Part shown: piece by piece, positions 53,144 to 61,936 of the stretch
Numbering within the stretch: position 1 is the stretch's first letter
How the letters are laid out: the number at the start of each line of letters is the position of its first letter
NCBI RefSeq assembly: GCF_017996735.1
Contig: NZ_JAGOGJ010000003.1
Location: 62,001 to 126,000, forward strand
DNA length: 64,000 bases
From: Niveispirillum sp.
GTDB taxonomy: Bacteria > Pseudomonadota > Alphaproteobacteria > Azospirillales > Azospirillaceae
Reading direction: 5' to 3'
Position numbers and translations under genes: made by a program
Notes under the pieces: model-generated
What the model was told of the DNA's origin: nothing
The model's database searches: none
The model's input: the letters and a program-made list of their open reading frames with translations, nothing else

Positions 53144-53296
53144 TTACAGCATCATATTCAGGCTGAGCGCCACCAGGCCGGCGATGGCGAGCACAGTGGT
53201 GGCTTCGATCAGATCGGCGACGGTGGGCAGCGAGGCGAAGAAGCTTTCCACAATGTTGTCGTCGGCGGCTTCGATCTGGTTCGTCAGGCTGGTCAT
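53144..53296 (-). CDS. 50-residue acidic/hydrophobic peptide B (first of a paralogous tandem pair)
   Basis: Starts MTSLTNQIEAADDNIVESFF and ends LVALSLNMML. No Lys or Arg is present, six Asp/Glu lie in the first 31 residues, and a hydrophobic C-terminal helix covers about 32-50. ATG 53296 is chosen over the ATG two codons upstream because GGAG then lies at the right distance (6 bases); both peptides are then exactly 50 residues. 47 bp separate the two genes. A sigma-54 promoter lies 42 bp upstream. Function unknown; a membrane-active or signalling peptide is a guess. Confidence 0.75.
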   Translation of the reverse strand: MTSLTNQIEAADDNIVESFFASLPTVADLIEATTVLAIAGLVALSLNMML

Positions 53297-53337
53297 CTTC
53301 ATCTCCGTGGGTTCGTGTCTTTCGATGACCCTGTATC

Positions 53338-53354
53338 AGCAAAGGGTGTGCCAA
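53338..53354 (-). promoter_or_regulatory. Sigma-54 (RpoN) promoter of the small-peptide operon
   Basis: Minus strand TTGGCACACCCTTTGCT. Against the consensus TTGGCACG-N4-TTGCW only one base differs, and the -24 GG and -12 GC are correctly spaced. Expected start near 53327, leaving a leader of about 30 bases with the GGAG ribosome site. Confidence 0.8.
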
Positions 53355-53442
53355 CTGGATTTTTGGCATATTCTGGAAAATATCCAGGGGCTGTGACGCC
53401 ATATGCGTCCACAAAGTGGCGAAAATGGCCAAATGATGGCTG

Positions 53443-53484
53443 GATCGCCCTGCGATCATCGCGACGATTGTCCGAAAATGAACA
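53443..53484. promoter_or_regulatory. Candidate activator sites upstream of the sigma-54 promoter
   Basis: TGT-N10-ACA at 53469-53484 is the NifA target form, about 150 bp upstream of the expected start. GATCGC-CCT-GCGATC at 53443-53457 is a perfect dyad. Position suits an enhancer-binding protein; which one is inference. Confidence 0.4.
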
Positions 53485-53615
53485 GGTTGGGGCGCGAGAC
53501 TGTCCGTCAGCGGACGTTTGGCGCGGCGATGGGGGCCATCGCCCGCGTAGCAGAATGCAACCCCGCCATGCATGAAGTGGGGCCTTTCCAACGCCGCTGT
53601 TGGAGGGGCGGTGCC

Positions 53616-53660
53616 AAAGAAAAAGGCCCCTGCACTGCTGTTTCAAGCAATGCAGGGGCC
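53616..53660 (-). terminator. Rho-independent terminator of purB
   Basis: A 10-bp stem GGCCCCTGCA/TGCAGGGGCC (53625-53634 with 53651-53660), extended inside by TGCT/AGCA, followed on the minus strand by TTTTTCTTT. Confidence 0.9.
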
Positions 53661-53681
53661 CCGATCTCACCCACGCTTCAC

Positions 53682-53705
53682 GCCGGCAGCACTTATGCTG
53701 CCGGC
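53682..53705. terminator. Second hairpin just after purB
   Basis: GCCGGCAGCA/TGCTGCCGGC (53682-53691 with 53696-53705), CTTA loop, 8 bases after the purB stop on the minus strand. It probably assists the terminator beyond it. Confidence 0.55.
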
Positions 53706-53712
53706 CCTGCGA

Positions 53713-55008
53713 TCACTCGCCGAACACGCGGCGGAAGATCGTGTCCACATGCTTGGTGTGATAGCCCAGGTCGAAGGCGTCATCGATGGCGGCCGCCGTC
53801 AGGTGCTTCATCACATCGGCGTCGGATTTCAGCATGGTGCGGAAATCTTTGCCTTCCAGCCAGACCGGCATGGCATTGCGCTGCACCGCGCGATAGGCGT
53901 CCTCACGGCTCATTCCCGCCTGGGTCAGGGCCAGCAGCACGCGCTGCGAATTGTGCAGGCCGCCCAGCATATCCAGGTTCTTCTGCAGATTGTCCGGATA
54001 GACCACCAGCTTTTCCACCAGACCCGTGGCGCGGGCCAGGGCGAAATCCAGGGTGACGGTGGCGTCGGGGCCGATCATGCGCTCCACGGACGAGTGCGAG
54101 ATATCGCGCTCATGCCACAGGGTGACATTCTCCAGCGCCGGGGTGACATAGCCGCGCACGATGCGGCTCAGGCCCGACAGGTTCTCCGACAGTACCGGGT
54201 TGCGCTTGTGCGGCATGGCGCTGCTGCCCTTTTGCCCGGGCGAGAAATATTCCTCCGCCTCGCGCACTTCACTGCGCTGCAGGTGGCGGACTTCCGTGGC
54301 CAGATTGTCCAGGCTGGCGGCGATGACGCCCAGGGTCGCGAAGAACATGGCATGGCGGTCGCGCGGGATCACCTGGGTGGAATGCGGCTCCACCGTCAGG
54401 CCCAGCTTCTCCGCCACATATTCCTCAACGAACGGATCGATATTGGCGAAGGTGCCGACCGCACCGGAGATGGCGCAGGTCGCGATCTCGGCGCGGGCGG
54501 CCTGCAGGCGCGTCTTGTTGCGGGCGAAGGCCGCGTAATGGCCGGCCAGCTTCACGCCGAAGGTGGTCGGCTCGGCATGGATGCCGTGGCTGCGGCCGAT
54601 GGTGGCCGTGTACTTGTGCTCCAGCGCGCGGCGCTTCAGGGCGTCCAGCAGCTTGTCCAGATCAGCCAGCAGCAGATCGGCGGCCTGGGTCATCTGCACG
54701 GCCAGGCAGGTGTCCAGCACGTCGGAGCTGGTCATGCCCTGGTGGACGAATCGTGCCTCCGGGCCGACATGTTCGGCCAGGTTGGTCAGGAAGGCGATGA
54801 CGTCATGCTTGGTCTCGCGCTCGATCTCGTCGATGCGGTCGATCTCCCAGGCCCCGCGATCCCATACGGCCTTCGCGGCCTCGGCCGGGATGACACCCAG
54901 CTTGGCCTGCGCATCGCAGGCATGGGCCTCAATCTCGAACCAGATGCGGAACCGGTTCTCCGGGTCCCAGATGCGGGTCATTTCGGGGCGGGAGTAGCGG
55001 GGGATCAT
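53713..55008 (-). CDS. purB: Adenylosuccinate lyase
   Basis: Cleaves adenylosuccinate and SAICAR in purine synthesis; fumarase/aspartase superfamily. 431 residues beginning MIPRYSRPEMTRIWDPENRF, with the superfamily signature GSSAMPHKRNPVLSE containing the catalytic Ser loop, TIGRSHGIHAEPTTFG with the catalytic His, and FVHQGMTSSDVLDT. ATG 55008; a 52-codon upstream extension is not supported. Confidence 0.96.
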   Translation of the reverse strand: MIPRYSRPEMTRIWDPENRFRIWFEIEAHACDAQAKLGVIPAEAAKAVWDRGAWEIDRIDEIERETKHDVIAFLTNLAEHVGPEARFVHQGMTSSDVLDTCLAVQMTQAADLLLADLDKLLDALKRRALEHKYTATIGRSHGIHAEPTTFGVKLAGHYAAFARNKTRLQAARAEIATCAISGAVGTFANIDPFVEEYVAEKLGLTVEPHSTQVIPRDRHAMFFATLGVIAASLDNLATEVRHLQRSEVREAEEYFSPGQKGSSAMPHKRNPVLSENLSGLSRIVRGYVTPALENVTLWHERDISHSSVERMIGPDATVTLDFALARATGLVEKLVVYPDNLQKNLDMLGGLHNSQRVLLALTQAGMSREDAYRAVQRNAMPVWLEGKDFRTMLKSDADVMKHLTAAAIDDAFDLGYHTKHVDTIFRRVFGE

Positions 55009-55422
55009 GATCGTCGGCCCTGGCGCAATAGATGTGGCGGGAAAGGCGGGGCGGACCATAAGGGCATGCGGCGCCGCTGACCAGTGCCGCCCCCGACAGG
55101 GTGCCATGCCCGCCACCTGTGGCACGGATGTCACGCATCTTAACCGTACCCGGCCCCACGCCAAAGGTCGGGGTTACAGTTTAATGACACCCATTGTCAC
55201 AATCATATCGTTCTGATGTGTCGGACAGTAATAGACGGCTCGATCCCATCGTCGATCCCAATCATTTCCACGGCACATCACCGCCATCACTGTTGCGATA
55301 CGACCACATGTGCGTGGGAACCCGACATCTTGCACGCCAAACAGGTGGTCTGTCACATCTTTGACGCCGTACTGTAATAAACGAGTGCCCCGGAACGGGG
55401 CCGCCCACGGGAGGATTTGCCG
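55009..55422. other. Divergent purB-porin intergenic region
   Basis: 414 bp without a supportable gene. It must carry the promoters of purB (left) and the porin (right). The right half (about 55190-55400) is less GC-rich than the genes. TTGACG followed by TACTGTAATAAACG at 55360-55383 looks promoter-like but the elements are not well spaced. No tRNA or known riboswitch was seen. Confidence 0.35.
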
Positions 55423-56679
55423 ATGAGAGTTTCGCCCCGGATCACCGCCACGTTCCTGGCCGGTGCTGCGCTGCTTGCCGTTTCCACTGCCCCGGCCCAG
55501 GCGCAGCAGGCCCCGGCCGGTGAGGTCGAGGCGCTGCGCGCCCAGGTGCAGGCCCTGATGGCCCGCATCGAAAAGCTGGAAAAGGCCCCCAGCACCCCCG
55601 CCGGCCCGCCGGCCAGCAAGGATGCCCCGCTCGTCTCCGCCGATGTCTTCAAGGCGCCGCAGGTCACGCAGTCCGGCAACAGCAAGGTGAAGCTGACCCT
55701 GTCGGGCCAGATCGGCCGGGCCGTCGAATTCGCCGATGACGGCTATGACAGTGACACGATGTTCGTGGACAACGCCCAGGCCTCCACCCGCATCCGGGTC
55801 TCTGGTCAGGCGAAGCTGGACGATAACTGGACGGCCGGTTCGGACATCGAGTTCGAAACCAGCTCCGGCTCCTCCCGCGCCACCGGCTTCGGCACGGATG
55901 CCGGCGCCTTCTCCGTGAATGAGCGCAAGGCCGAATTCTGGGTCCAGCATAAGAGCTTTGGCCGCCTCTGGGTGGGTCAGGGCGACACGGCCACCAATGT
56001 GACGTCCGAGGTCGATCTGTCGGGCACGGCCACGCTGGTCAGCCATACGGATGTCGGCTCGCTGTTCGGCGGGGTGCTGTTCCGTAACAAGGCGAACCGT
56101 GCGGCCGGCCCCAACATCAATACCGTCTTCAACAATTTCGACGGGTTGAGCCGTGACGACCGCCTGCGCTACGACACGCCCAGCTTCGGCGGCTTCATGC
56201 TGTCGACCAGCTTCATCGAAGGCGGGGCCACGGATTTCGCCGCCCGCTATACGGGCAAGATCGGTGATACCGAGGTCGCGGGCGCCATCGGCTATGCCGA
56301 CAATGACAGCCGCACCGGTTTCGATACCCAGACAAACGGCTCCATCTCGGTCAAGTTCGCCAGCGGCTTCAATGTGACGGCCGCCGCCGGCACCCGCGAT
56401 GTCGGTCCCCGCGACAGCGACTTCTGGTATGGCAAGCTTGGTTACCTGGCCAATGTGACCGGCCTGGGTAACAGTGCCTTCGTGGTCGATTATCTGGTGC
56501 AGAAGGATCTGGCCATCGCCGGTGGCGACGCCAAGGCCTGGTCGGTCGGGTATGTGCAGACGATCGATGCGTTCGCGACCGATTTCTATGTCAGCTATCG
56601 CAACCACAGCTATGACACGCGCACGGTCAAGTACAAGGACGTCAACGGTCTGATCTCGGGCGCCCGCGTCCGCTTCTGA
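55423..56679 (+). CDS. Gram-negative porin
   Basis: A 418-residue outer-membrane beta-barrel of the alphaproteobacterial porin type. The signal peptide is ITATFLAGAALLAVSTAPAQA. It is followed by a short coiled coil (EVEALRAQVQALMARIEKLE) that may trimerise or reach the peptidoglycan, and then alternating amphipathic strands. The last residue is Phe (ARVRF), the BAM-recognised C-terminus. GGGAGG lies 8 bases before ATG 55423. Strong terminator downstream suggests high expression. Solute specificity is unknown. Confidence 0.9.
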   Translation: MRVSPRITATFLAGAALLAVSTAPAQAQQAPAGEVEALRAQVQALMARIEKLEKAPSTPAGPPASKDAPLVSADVFKAPQVTQSGNSKVKLTLSGQIGRAVEFADDGYDSDTMFVDNAQASTRIRVSGQAKLDDNWTAGSDIEFETSSGSSRATGFGTDAGAFSVNERKAEFWVQHKSFGRLWVGQGDTATNVTSEVDLSGTATLVSHTDVGSLFGGVLFRNKANRAAGPNINTVFNNFDGLSRDDRLRYDTPSFGGFMLSTSFIEGGATDFAARYTGKIGDTEVAGAIGYADNDSRTGFDTQTNGSISVKFASGFNVTAAAGTRDVGPRDSDFWYGKLGYLANVTGLGNSAFVVDYLVQKDLAIAGGDAKAWSVGYVQTIDAFATDFYVSYRNHSYDTRTVKYKDVNGLISGARVRF

Positions 56680-56721
56680 CCCTTGTTTTCCATCACCGCA
56701 GCCCGGTCGGTCGCGGTTCGG

Positions 56722-56762
56722 CCCGGTTCCTCCGCTGGCGGCGCGGGGAACCGGGTTTTTTT
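56722..56762 (+). terminator. Rho-independent terminator of the porin gene
   Basis: CCCGGTTCC/GGAACCGGG (56722-56730 with 56747-56755), an inner CCGC/GCGG stem, then seven T residues. Confidence 0.94.
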
Positions 56763-56824
56763 GTCCCGGTCGTTACCATGTTGACCCAATGCCGTTTCAT
56801 GCTATCTCCCCCTGACGGTTTTTG

Positions 56825-57127
56825 ATGGCGGATCGGGTGATGGACGGGGCGGAAGCGGGGATGGGGGGCTGGCAACTGGCCCTGGTGGTACATGTGGTCC
56901 TGACCCTTGCCGCCCTGTGGCCCGGCCGGCGGCTGTTACATCGGGCTGGTCTGCCCGTGGTCTGGCTGGTCTGGCTGGCGCTGCCTTTGCTGGGTTGGGC
57001 GGTGTTTGCCAGCCTTCTGGCCTTCAGACCCTGGCCGAACCTGCCGCCGCTTCCGGAAAAGCTGCATCCCCGCGAAAGAATGAAACGCCAGCGGGCCCGG
57101 GAACAGGCCGCGAAGGGAGAGGGCTGA
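56825..57127 (+). CDS. Small two-helix membrane protein
   Basis: A 100-residue hypothetical protein with two transmembrane helices at about 15-35 (WQLALVVHVVLTLAALWP) and 42-65 (LPVVWLVWLALPLLGWAVFA), and a basic cytoplasmic tail (RERMKRQRAREQAAKGEG). No family recognised. ATG 56825; an in-frame ATG five codons on is possible. It is 5 bp from the next membrane gene, so they form an operon with the phosphodiesterase gene. Confidence 0.65.
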   Translation: MADRVMDGAEAGMGGWQLALVVHVVLTLAALWPGRRLLHRAGLPVVWLVWLALPLLGWAVFASLLAFRPWPNLPPLPEKLHPRERMKRQRAREQAAKGEG

Positions 57128-57132
57128 CAGCC

Positions 57133-57366
57133 ATGCCGCGTTATGGCGATCTGGTGGACATACTGTGGTTCCTGCCGGGCTGGGCTTCCATTCTGGTGGT
57201 GGTGCTGACCATCACCTGGACGGTCTGCATGGCGGGCATCGCCTTGGGCAAAACGGGTCGCAACCCGCTCTGGGCCCTGGCGGCGTTTTTCTTTTTCCCG
57301 CTGCTGACGGTCGGGCTGTGGGTCGTGGCCTTCACCCGATGGCCCCGGCTTGACCGGAAACCATGA
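57133..57366 (+). CDS. Small two-helix membrane protein
   Basis: A 77-residue hypothetical protein with hydrophobic helices at about 17-37 (ASILVVVLTITWTVCMAGIA) and 45-67 (LWALAAFFFFPLLTVGLWVV). No family recognised. A GAGAGGG ribosome site lies in the end of the preceding gene. Its stop overlaps the ATG of the phosphodiesterase gene by 4 bases. Confidence 0.65.
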   Translation: MPRYGDLVDILWFLPGWASILVVVLTITWTVCMAGIALGKTGRNPLWALAAFFFFPLLTVGLWVVAFTRWPRLDRKP

Positions 57367-58133
57367 GGGCAGCGACGCGCCATCCCTATCTGGATCATCC
57401 CGGCCCCATCCCCTTTGCCCACCGTGGCGGTGGTCGGGAGGCGCCGGAGAACAGCATGACGGCTTTTGCCCGGGCCGTTGATCTGGGCTACCGCTATATG
57501 GAAACCGATGTCCAGGTGACGGCGGACGGGCGGCTGATCGTTTTCCATGATCCGGTGCTCGACGGGCTGACCGATGGTCAGGGGCGGGTGGGGACCTTGC
57601 CCTGGTCAGAGGTGTCGCAGGCTCGCGTGGGCGGGCGCGAGCCGATCCCGCTGCTGGATGAATTGCTGGAAACCTGGCCGGACCTGCGCCTCAACATCGA
57701 TCCGAAATCGGACATGGCGGCCGAGGCCCTGGCCGTGGCGTTGCGGCGGCATGGGGCGCTGGACCGTGTCTGCGTCGGTTCCTTCTCCGGGGGCCGCCTG
57801 GCCGGACTGCGCCGCGCCTTGGGTCCCGATCTTTGCTCCTCCGCGGGTCCGTGGGATGTGGCGCGGATCTGGGCAGCGGGTCATGGTCTGCCGGTGCCGC
57901 CGCCGCGCGGGCCGCATTGCCTGCAGGTCCCCGTCTCTCATCGCGGCCTGACGGTAGTCACGCCCGGGATGCTGCGGGCGGCCCATGCCTGCAACCTGCC
58001 GGTCCATGTCTGGACCGTGGATGAGGTGGCGGAGATGGAACGGCTGCTGGATCTGGGGGTGGACGGCCTTATCACCGACCGGCCGACCCTGTTGCGCGAT
58101 GTTCTGGTGCGGCGTGGATTGTGGGCTGGCTGA
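57363..58133 (+). CDS. Glycerophosphodiester phosphodiesterase
   Basis: A 256-residue GDPD TIM-barrel enzyme that splits glycerophosphodiesters into glycerol-3-phosphate and an alcohol. IPFAHRGGGREAPENSMTAF carries the catalytic HRG and PEN; METDVQVTADGRLIVFHDPVL supplies the metal-binding E-D and the second His. No signal peptide, so cytoplasmic (UgpQ-like). The ATG overlaps the preceding small membrane gene (ATGA). It ends exactly where the convergent kinase gene ends. Confidence 0.93.
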   Translation: MRAATRHPYLDHPGPIPFAHRGGGREAPENSMTAFARAVDLGYRYMETDVQVTADGRLIVFHDPVLDGLTDGQGRVGTLPWSEVSQARVGGREPIPLLDELLETWPDLRLNIDPKSDMAAEALAVALRRHGALDRVCVGSFSGGRLAGLRRALGPDLCSSAGPWDVARIWAAGHGLPVPPPRGPHCLQVPVSHRGLTVVTPGMLRAAHACNLPVHVWTVDEVAEMERLLDLGVDGLITDRPTLLRDVLVRRGLWAG

Positions 58134-59144
58134 TCACACGGTGAAGCACAGGCGGGCCTGTGCCCCGGCGCCGGTATCCACCATGCTGAAATCCCCGTCC
58201 AACTGCCGGGTCAGCAACTGAACCAGCCGCAGCCCCAGGCTGGACGTCGCCGCGGCATCGAAACCGGGGGGCAGGCCGGTCCCGTTGTCGCTGACCGACA
58301 GTTCCACGCGGTTGCCCTGGTCCATCCGCGCCTCCACCCGGATTGACCCGTCATGACGTCCGACGAAGGCATGTTCCAGGCAGTTGCTGACCAGTTCCGC
58401 AACCACCAGGGCGGCGGGGATCACCTTGTCGGTGGGCAGGGGAAGGGGGGTGGCGTCGACGGCAACGCTGATCCCGACCGGTGCGCCCGCCTGGACCACA
58501 TCCTCAACCAGTTCCGACAGGAAGCCGGCAAAATTGCCATGGGCGTTGCCCGGATCGTGCAGCCGCCGCTGGATTCTGCCGATGGTAGCCAGGCGGTTCG
58601 ACGCCTCTGTCAGGGCGCGTCGCGCCGCGGGATCGGTAACGTCGGCCTTCTGCAGGGCCAGCAAGGCGGAGACGATCTGGATATTGTTGGAGACGCGGTG
58701 CTGCAACTCCGCGAACAGCACGGCCCGGTGGGCGGCAAGTTCGCTGGCCTCCTGTTCGGCCTTCCTGGCTCTGGCCCTTTCCAGGCGCACCCGCATCAGC
58801 GCCAGGTTCATCACATGGATGATGGCGATGTCGATGGCCACGATCAGCATAAAAAACCCCAGCGCCAGGGCGCCGCGACCATTCAACCCGAACCCGTCGG
58901 GCGGAATGAAGAAATACCAGGCCGCCAGCGTGGAAAGCGCGGCCGTCAGGATGCCCGGCCACAAACCGGCAAAGAATGTGGTCAGGATCACTGCCGGAAA
59001 GAAGGTCAGGAACGGAAAGCCGGTCGGTAAGGCGTGGTTCGCCATTTTGCGCACGGCCAGCGCCAGGAGAAAGGCGGCCAGCGCAAAACCATAGGCAAAA
59101 AGCGGAGACCGTCTGCTGGTTTCGATCGCCAGGAGAAGCGCCAT
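58134..59144 (-). CDS. Membrane-bound HisKA_2/HWE-type sensor histidine kinase
   Basis: A 336-residue kinase with an N-terminal DUF4118/KdpD-like set of about four helices (residues 15-115), including [23 protein letters not shown] short coiled coil ([20 protein letters not shown]) follows. The HisKA_2 motif is [20 protein letters not shown] with phospho-His149, then HATPase_c with [14 protein letters not shown] and VSDNGTGLP. This class often feeds general stress or light responses in alphaproteobacteria; no PhyR/response regulator is adjacent. ATG 59144. Confidence 0.87.
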   Translation of the reverse strand: MALLLAIETSRRSPLFAYGFALAAFLLALAVRKMANHALPTGFPFLTFFPAVILTTFFAGLWPGILTAALSTLAAWYFFIPPDGFGLNGRGALALGFFMLIVAIDIAIIHVMNLALMRVRLERARARKAEQEASELAAHRAVLFAELQHRVSNNIQIVSALLALQKADVTDPAARRALTEASNRLATIGRIQRRLHDPGNAHGNFAGFLSELVEDVVQAGAPVGISVAVDATPLPLPTDKVIPAALVVAELVSNCLEHAFVGRHDGSIRVEARMDQGNRVELSVSDNGTGLPPGFDAAATSSLGLRLVQLLTRQLDGDFSMVDTGAGAQARLCFTV

Positions 59145-59259
59145 CTTACCGGCCTTCGTGCAAATTAAAGTTTTTCCAGGCGGGACGATAGCAACATTGC
59201 CCGATCCCGTCGCGGGGTTAATCACAATCGGCGGAGGCCTGTCCAGAGGGAGACCGGGG

Positions 59260-59538
59260 TCAGCCCCGGTCGCCATCCGGCGGCATCCGCCGGGTTACCT
59301 CTTCATGCACGGCCTGGTCGTGACCGCTGCGGTTGGAGAAGAAAACCAGGGCCATAAGCCCGCCCCCAACGACCAGGGAGCCCAGGATCCCAAGCCCCAG
59401 CGCGATAAAGCCATGCAGGCTGATCCCCTGTTCGGGTCCCCCGCCACCCACCGCGTTCCAGGCCATGACGCCGCCGACCGCCGCCGCCAGCAGCATCACC
59501 AGCAGGCAGGCGATCATCGCAATCCCACCCCGGCTCAT
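59260..59538 (-). CDS. Small two-helix membrane protein
   Basis: A 92-residue hypothetical protein: helix 1 [20 protein letters not shown], helix 2 [23 protein letters not shown] (residues about 40-65), and a charged tail ([13 protein letters not shown]). ATG 59538 has GGGGGAAA immediately upstream at the right distance; a GTG seven codons earlier is less likely. No family recognised. It reads toward the histidine kinase gene and is divergent from argG; the 162-bp gap to argG must hold both promoters. Confidence 0.65.
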   Translation of the reverse strand: MSRGGIAMIACLLVMLLAAAVGGVMAWNAVGGGGPEQGISLHGFIALGLGILGSLVVGGGLMALVFFSNRSGHDQAVHEEVTRRMPPDGDRG

Positions 59539-59700
59539 GTTTCCCCCGTCATTTGTCACATGCTCCCGTGCGGGATATGGGGCCTGCCACCGGTGCCGCC
59601 CAGCCCCCCGGATGGTGCGGGCTTCACGGTCTGGACAGTTGCGACGGCCCCCGATAACTTCCGTGCCCGGTTCAACCTGTTACCGCAACGGATATTTCCC

Positions 59701-60918
59701 ATGAAAAGCGGCGTGAAGAAAGTCGTGCTGGCCTATTCGGGCGGCCTCGACACCTCGGTGATCCTGAAATGGCTGCAGGAAACCTATGCTTGCGAGGTCG
59801 TGACCTTCACCGCCGATCTCGGCCAGGGCGAGGAGCTGGAGCCCGCCCGCAAGAAGGCCGAGCTTCTGGGCGTGAAGCCGGAGAACATCTTCATCGACGA
59901 TCTGCGTGAAGAGTTCGTGCGCGATTTCGTGTTCCCGATGTTCCGGGCCAACACCCTGTATGAAGGCACGTATCTGCTGGGCACCTCCATCGCCCGGCCG
60001 CTGATCGCCAAGCGCCAGATCGAGATCGCCAAGCAGGTCGGCGCCGACGCCGTGGCCCATGGCGCCACCGGCAAGGGCAATGATCAGGTCCGCTTCGAAC
60101 TGGGCTATTACGCGCTGAAGCCCGACGTCACCGTGATCGCCCCCTGGCGCGAATGGGACCTGAACAGCCGCACCCAGCTTCTGGAATTCGCCGAGAAGCA
60201 CCAGATCCCCATCGCCAAGGATAAGCGCGGCGAGGCGCCGTACAGCACGGACGCCAACCTGCTGCACATCTCCTACGAAGGCAAGGCCCTGGAAGATCCG
60301 TGGGTGGAGGCGGACGAGGATATGTACACCCGCTCCGTCGCGCCCGAAAAGGCGCCGGACGAGGCCGAATATGTCGAGATCGAATATGAGAAGGGCGACG
60401 CCGTCGCCGTGAATGGCGTGAAGCTGACGCCGGCCGCTCTGTTGACGGAACTGAACCGTCTGGCCGGGAAGCATGGCATCGGCCGTCTGGATCTGGTGGA
60501 AAATCGCTTCGTCGGCATGAAGTCGCGCGGCGTGTACGAAACGCCGGGCGGCACGCTGCTGTCGGTTGCCCATCGCGGCATCGAAAGCATCACGCTGGAC
60601 CGCGAGGCGCTGCACCTCAAGGACGAGCTGATGCCGCGCTATGCCAAGCTGATCTATAACGGCTTCTGGTTCAGCCCGGAGCGCGAGGCGCTGCAGGCCT
60701 TGATCGACAGCACCCAGCAGCGGGTGAATGGTGTCGTGCGCCTGAAGCTGTTCAAGGGCTCCGCCCGCGTGGTGGGCCGCAAGAGCCCCAACAGCCTCTA
60801 TCGCCTGGACTATGTGACGTTCGAGGCCGACAGCGTCTATAACCAGAAGGACGCGGAAGGCTTCATCAAGCTGAACGCCCTGCGTCTGCGTCTGAACAGC
60901 ATCGCCAAGGGTCTGTGA
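59701..60918 (+). CDS. argG: Argininosuccinate synthase
   Basis: Joins citrulline and aspartate in arginine synthesis. 405 residues, with the N-type ATP pyrophosphatase P-loop [35 protein letters not shown] and [18 protein letters not shown] 59701; a much longer in-frame reading upstream crosses the antisense small membrane gene and is rejected. A hairpin follows 32 bases after the stop. Confidence 0.97.
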   Translation: MKSGVKKVVLAYSGGLDTSVILKWLQETYACEVVTFTADLGQGEELEPARKKAELLGVKPENIFIDDLREEFVRDFVFPMFRANTLYEGTYLLGTSIARPLIAKRQIEIAKQVGADAVAHGATGKGNDQVRFELGYYALKPDVTVIAPWREWDLNSRTQLLEFAEKHQIPIAKDKRGEAPYSTDANLLHISYEGKALEDPWVEADEDMYTRSVAPEKAPDEAEYVEIEYEKGDAVAVNGVKLTPAALLTELNRLAGKHGIGRLDLVENRFVGMKSRGVYETPGGTLLSVAHRGIESITLDREALHLKDELMPRYAKLIYNGFWFSPEREALQALIDSTQQRVNGVVRLKLFKGSARVVGRKSPNSLYRLDYVTFEADSVYNQKDAEGFIKLNALRLRLNSIAKGL

Positions 60919-60949
60919 TCACCCCTGGTCGTGTTGACTGATCCTGGTG

Positions 60950-60978
60950 CCGCCCGCGCTCCGCAAGGACGCGGGCGG
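60950..60978. terminator. Hairpin between argG and the N-acetyltransferase gene
   Basis: CCGCCCGCG/CGCGGGCGG (60950-60958 with 60970-60978), 11-base loop, then TTCCATTT. It sits between convergent genes and likely serves both. Confidence 0.7.
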
Positions 60979-60985
60979 TTCCATT

Positions 60986-61798
60986 TCAGGGGCTAATCCC
61001 CTCTATGGGGTGCAGCACGGCTCCGTCCGGCAGCTCGATCAGGAACCGGTCACGCAGGACATGGCGGAACATCGCCTCGTCCCTGATCTCCAACTCCTCC
61101 ACCAACGCGCCCTGCAGACGGCGGCGATACTGGCCGTTCAGCAATGTATGCCGTTCCGTCAGGGTTGTACGCGCCGCCACCCGGTTCTGTACAAAACGGG
61201 AAGCGGGATGGGTGGAAGTGTAATGGTTGCCGAAGATCAGGTCCTGATCCACCACAGGTTCATCACCGAACCAGTAAAGCCCCACCCAGCCGCCATCGCG
61301 CCACAACGACAGTTCCCATCCCGGCGCCCAGTCGGAAAGGGACAGCCGCCAGCGTTCACCGGCGCTGTCATATTCCCCCGCTTCCAGCGGCAGCGGTTCC
61401 ACCAGACAGGAGCCGCCGAACCCGACATCGGCCAGATACCGCCGTTCCCCGGCCGCGACCAGCAGGATCAGGTGGCTGCGGCCCCCCGGATCGCCGCCGA
61501 GGCGGACACGCGCCACACGCCGCGTGACATCGAAACCGATCGCGACAAGGACCGCGTGGAGCAGGCTGTTCTGTTCAAAACAGTACCCGCCCCGTCGCTG
61601 CCCCACCAGCTTGGCCATGATCGCGGCCAGTTCCAGCCGGATGGGCAGGCCCATCTGGATATCCAGATTTTCGAAGGGAATGGCGCCAACATGCGCGACA
61701 TGCAGCGCCCGAAGGGTCGCATGATCAGCGGCGATGGCACCATGATGGCCGATACGGGCCAGATAGGCGGGAAGATCGAATGCCGACGGATCGTTCAT
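60986..61798 (-). CDS. nat: Arylamine N-acetyltransferase
   Basis: Transfers acetyl from acetyl-CoA to arylamines or hydrazines by a Cys-His-Asp mechanism. 270 residues: Cys73 in RRGGYCFEQN, His109 in RSHLILLVA, Asp124 in RRYLADVGFGGS. ALHVAHVGAIPFENLDI is the usual N-terminal signature. ATG 61798 is preferred; an extension of 33 codons would reach the palindrome region. The natural substrate is unknown. Confidence 0.94.
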   Translation of the reverse strand: MNDPSAFDLPAYLARIGHHGAIAADHATLRALHVAHVGAIPFENLDIQMGLPIRLELAAIMAKLVGQRRGGYCFEQNSLLHAVLVAIGFDVTRRVARVRLGGDPGGRSHLILLVAAGERRYLADVGFGGSCLVEPLPLEAGEYDSAGERWRLSLSDWAPGWELSLWRDGGWVGLYWFGDEPVVDQDLIFGNHYTSTHPASRFVQNRVAARTTLTERHTLLNGQYRRRLQGALVEELEIRDEAMFRHVLRDRFLIELPDGAVLHPIEGISP

Positions 61799-61889
61799 GG
61801 CGGGACAGGTCCGGAAAAGGCCGCAGGTATTTTCATCCCTTAGGCCAAATCCGCGCACCCAGGCAAGCCGAGCGGCGCCCGGCGCATGA

Positions 61890-61931
61890 GGCACCATGGT
61901 CCCATGCCGGGAGGCATGGGACCATGGTGCC
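61890..61931. terminator. Perfect 19-bp hairpin upstream of nat
   Basis: 61890-61908 pairs perfectly with 61913-61931 around a GGGA tetraloop. It lies 6 bases after the stop of the small minus-strand gene and 92 bases before nat, so it may end that transcript; no U tract is present. Confidence 0.55.
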
Positions 61932-61936
61932 CGATA

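Noticed and set aside
53391..53412. TGT-N16-ACA near the sigma-54 promoter as a second NifA site
   Set aside because: The spacer is 16, not 10, bases.
55174..56607. A 477-codon open frame antisense to the porin gene
   Set aside because: High-GC codon bias leaves the opposite strand open. The translation is low-complexity with no motif, while the porin frame has a signal peptide and terminal Phe.
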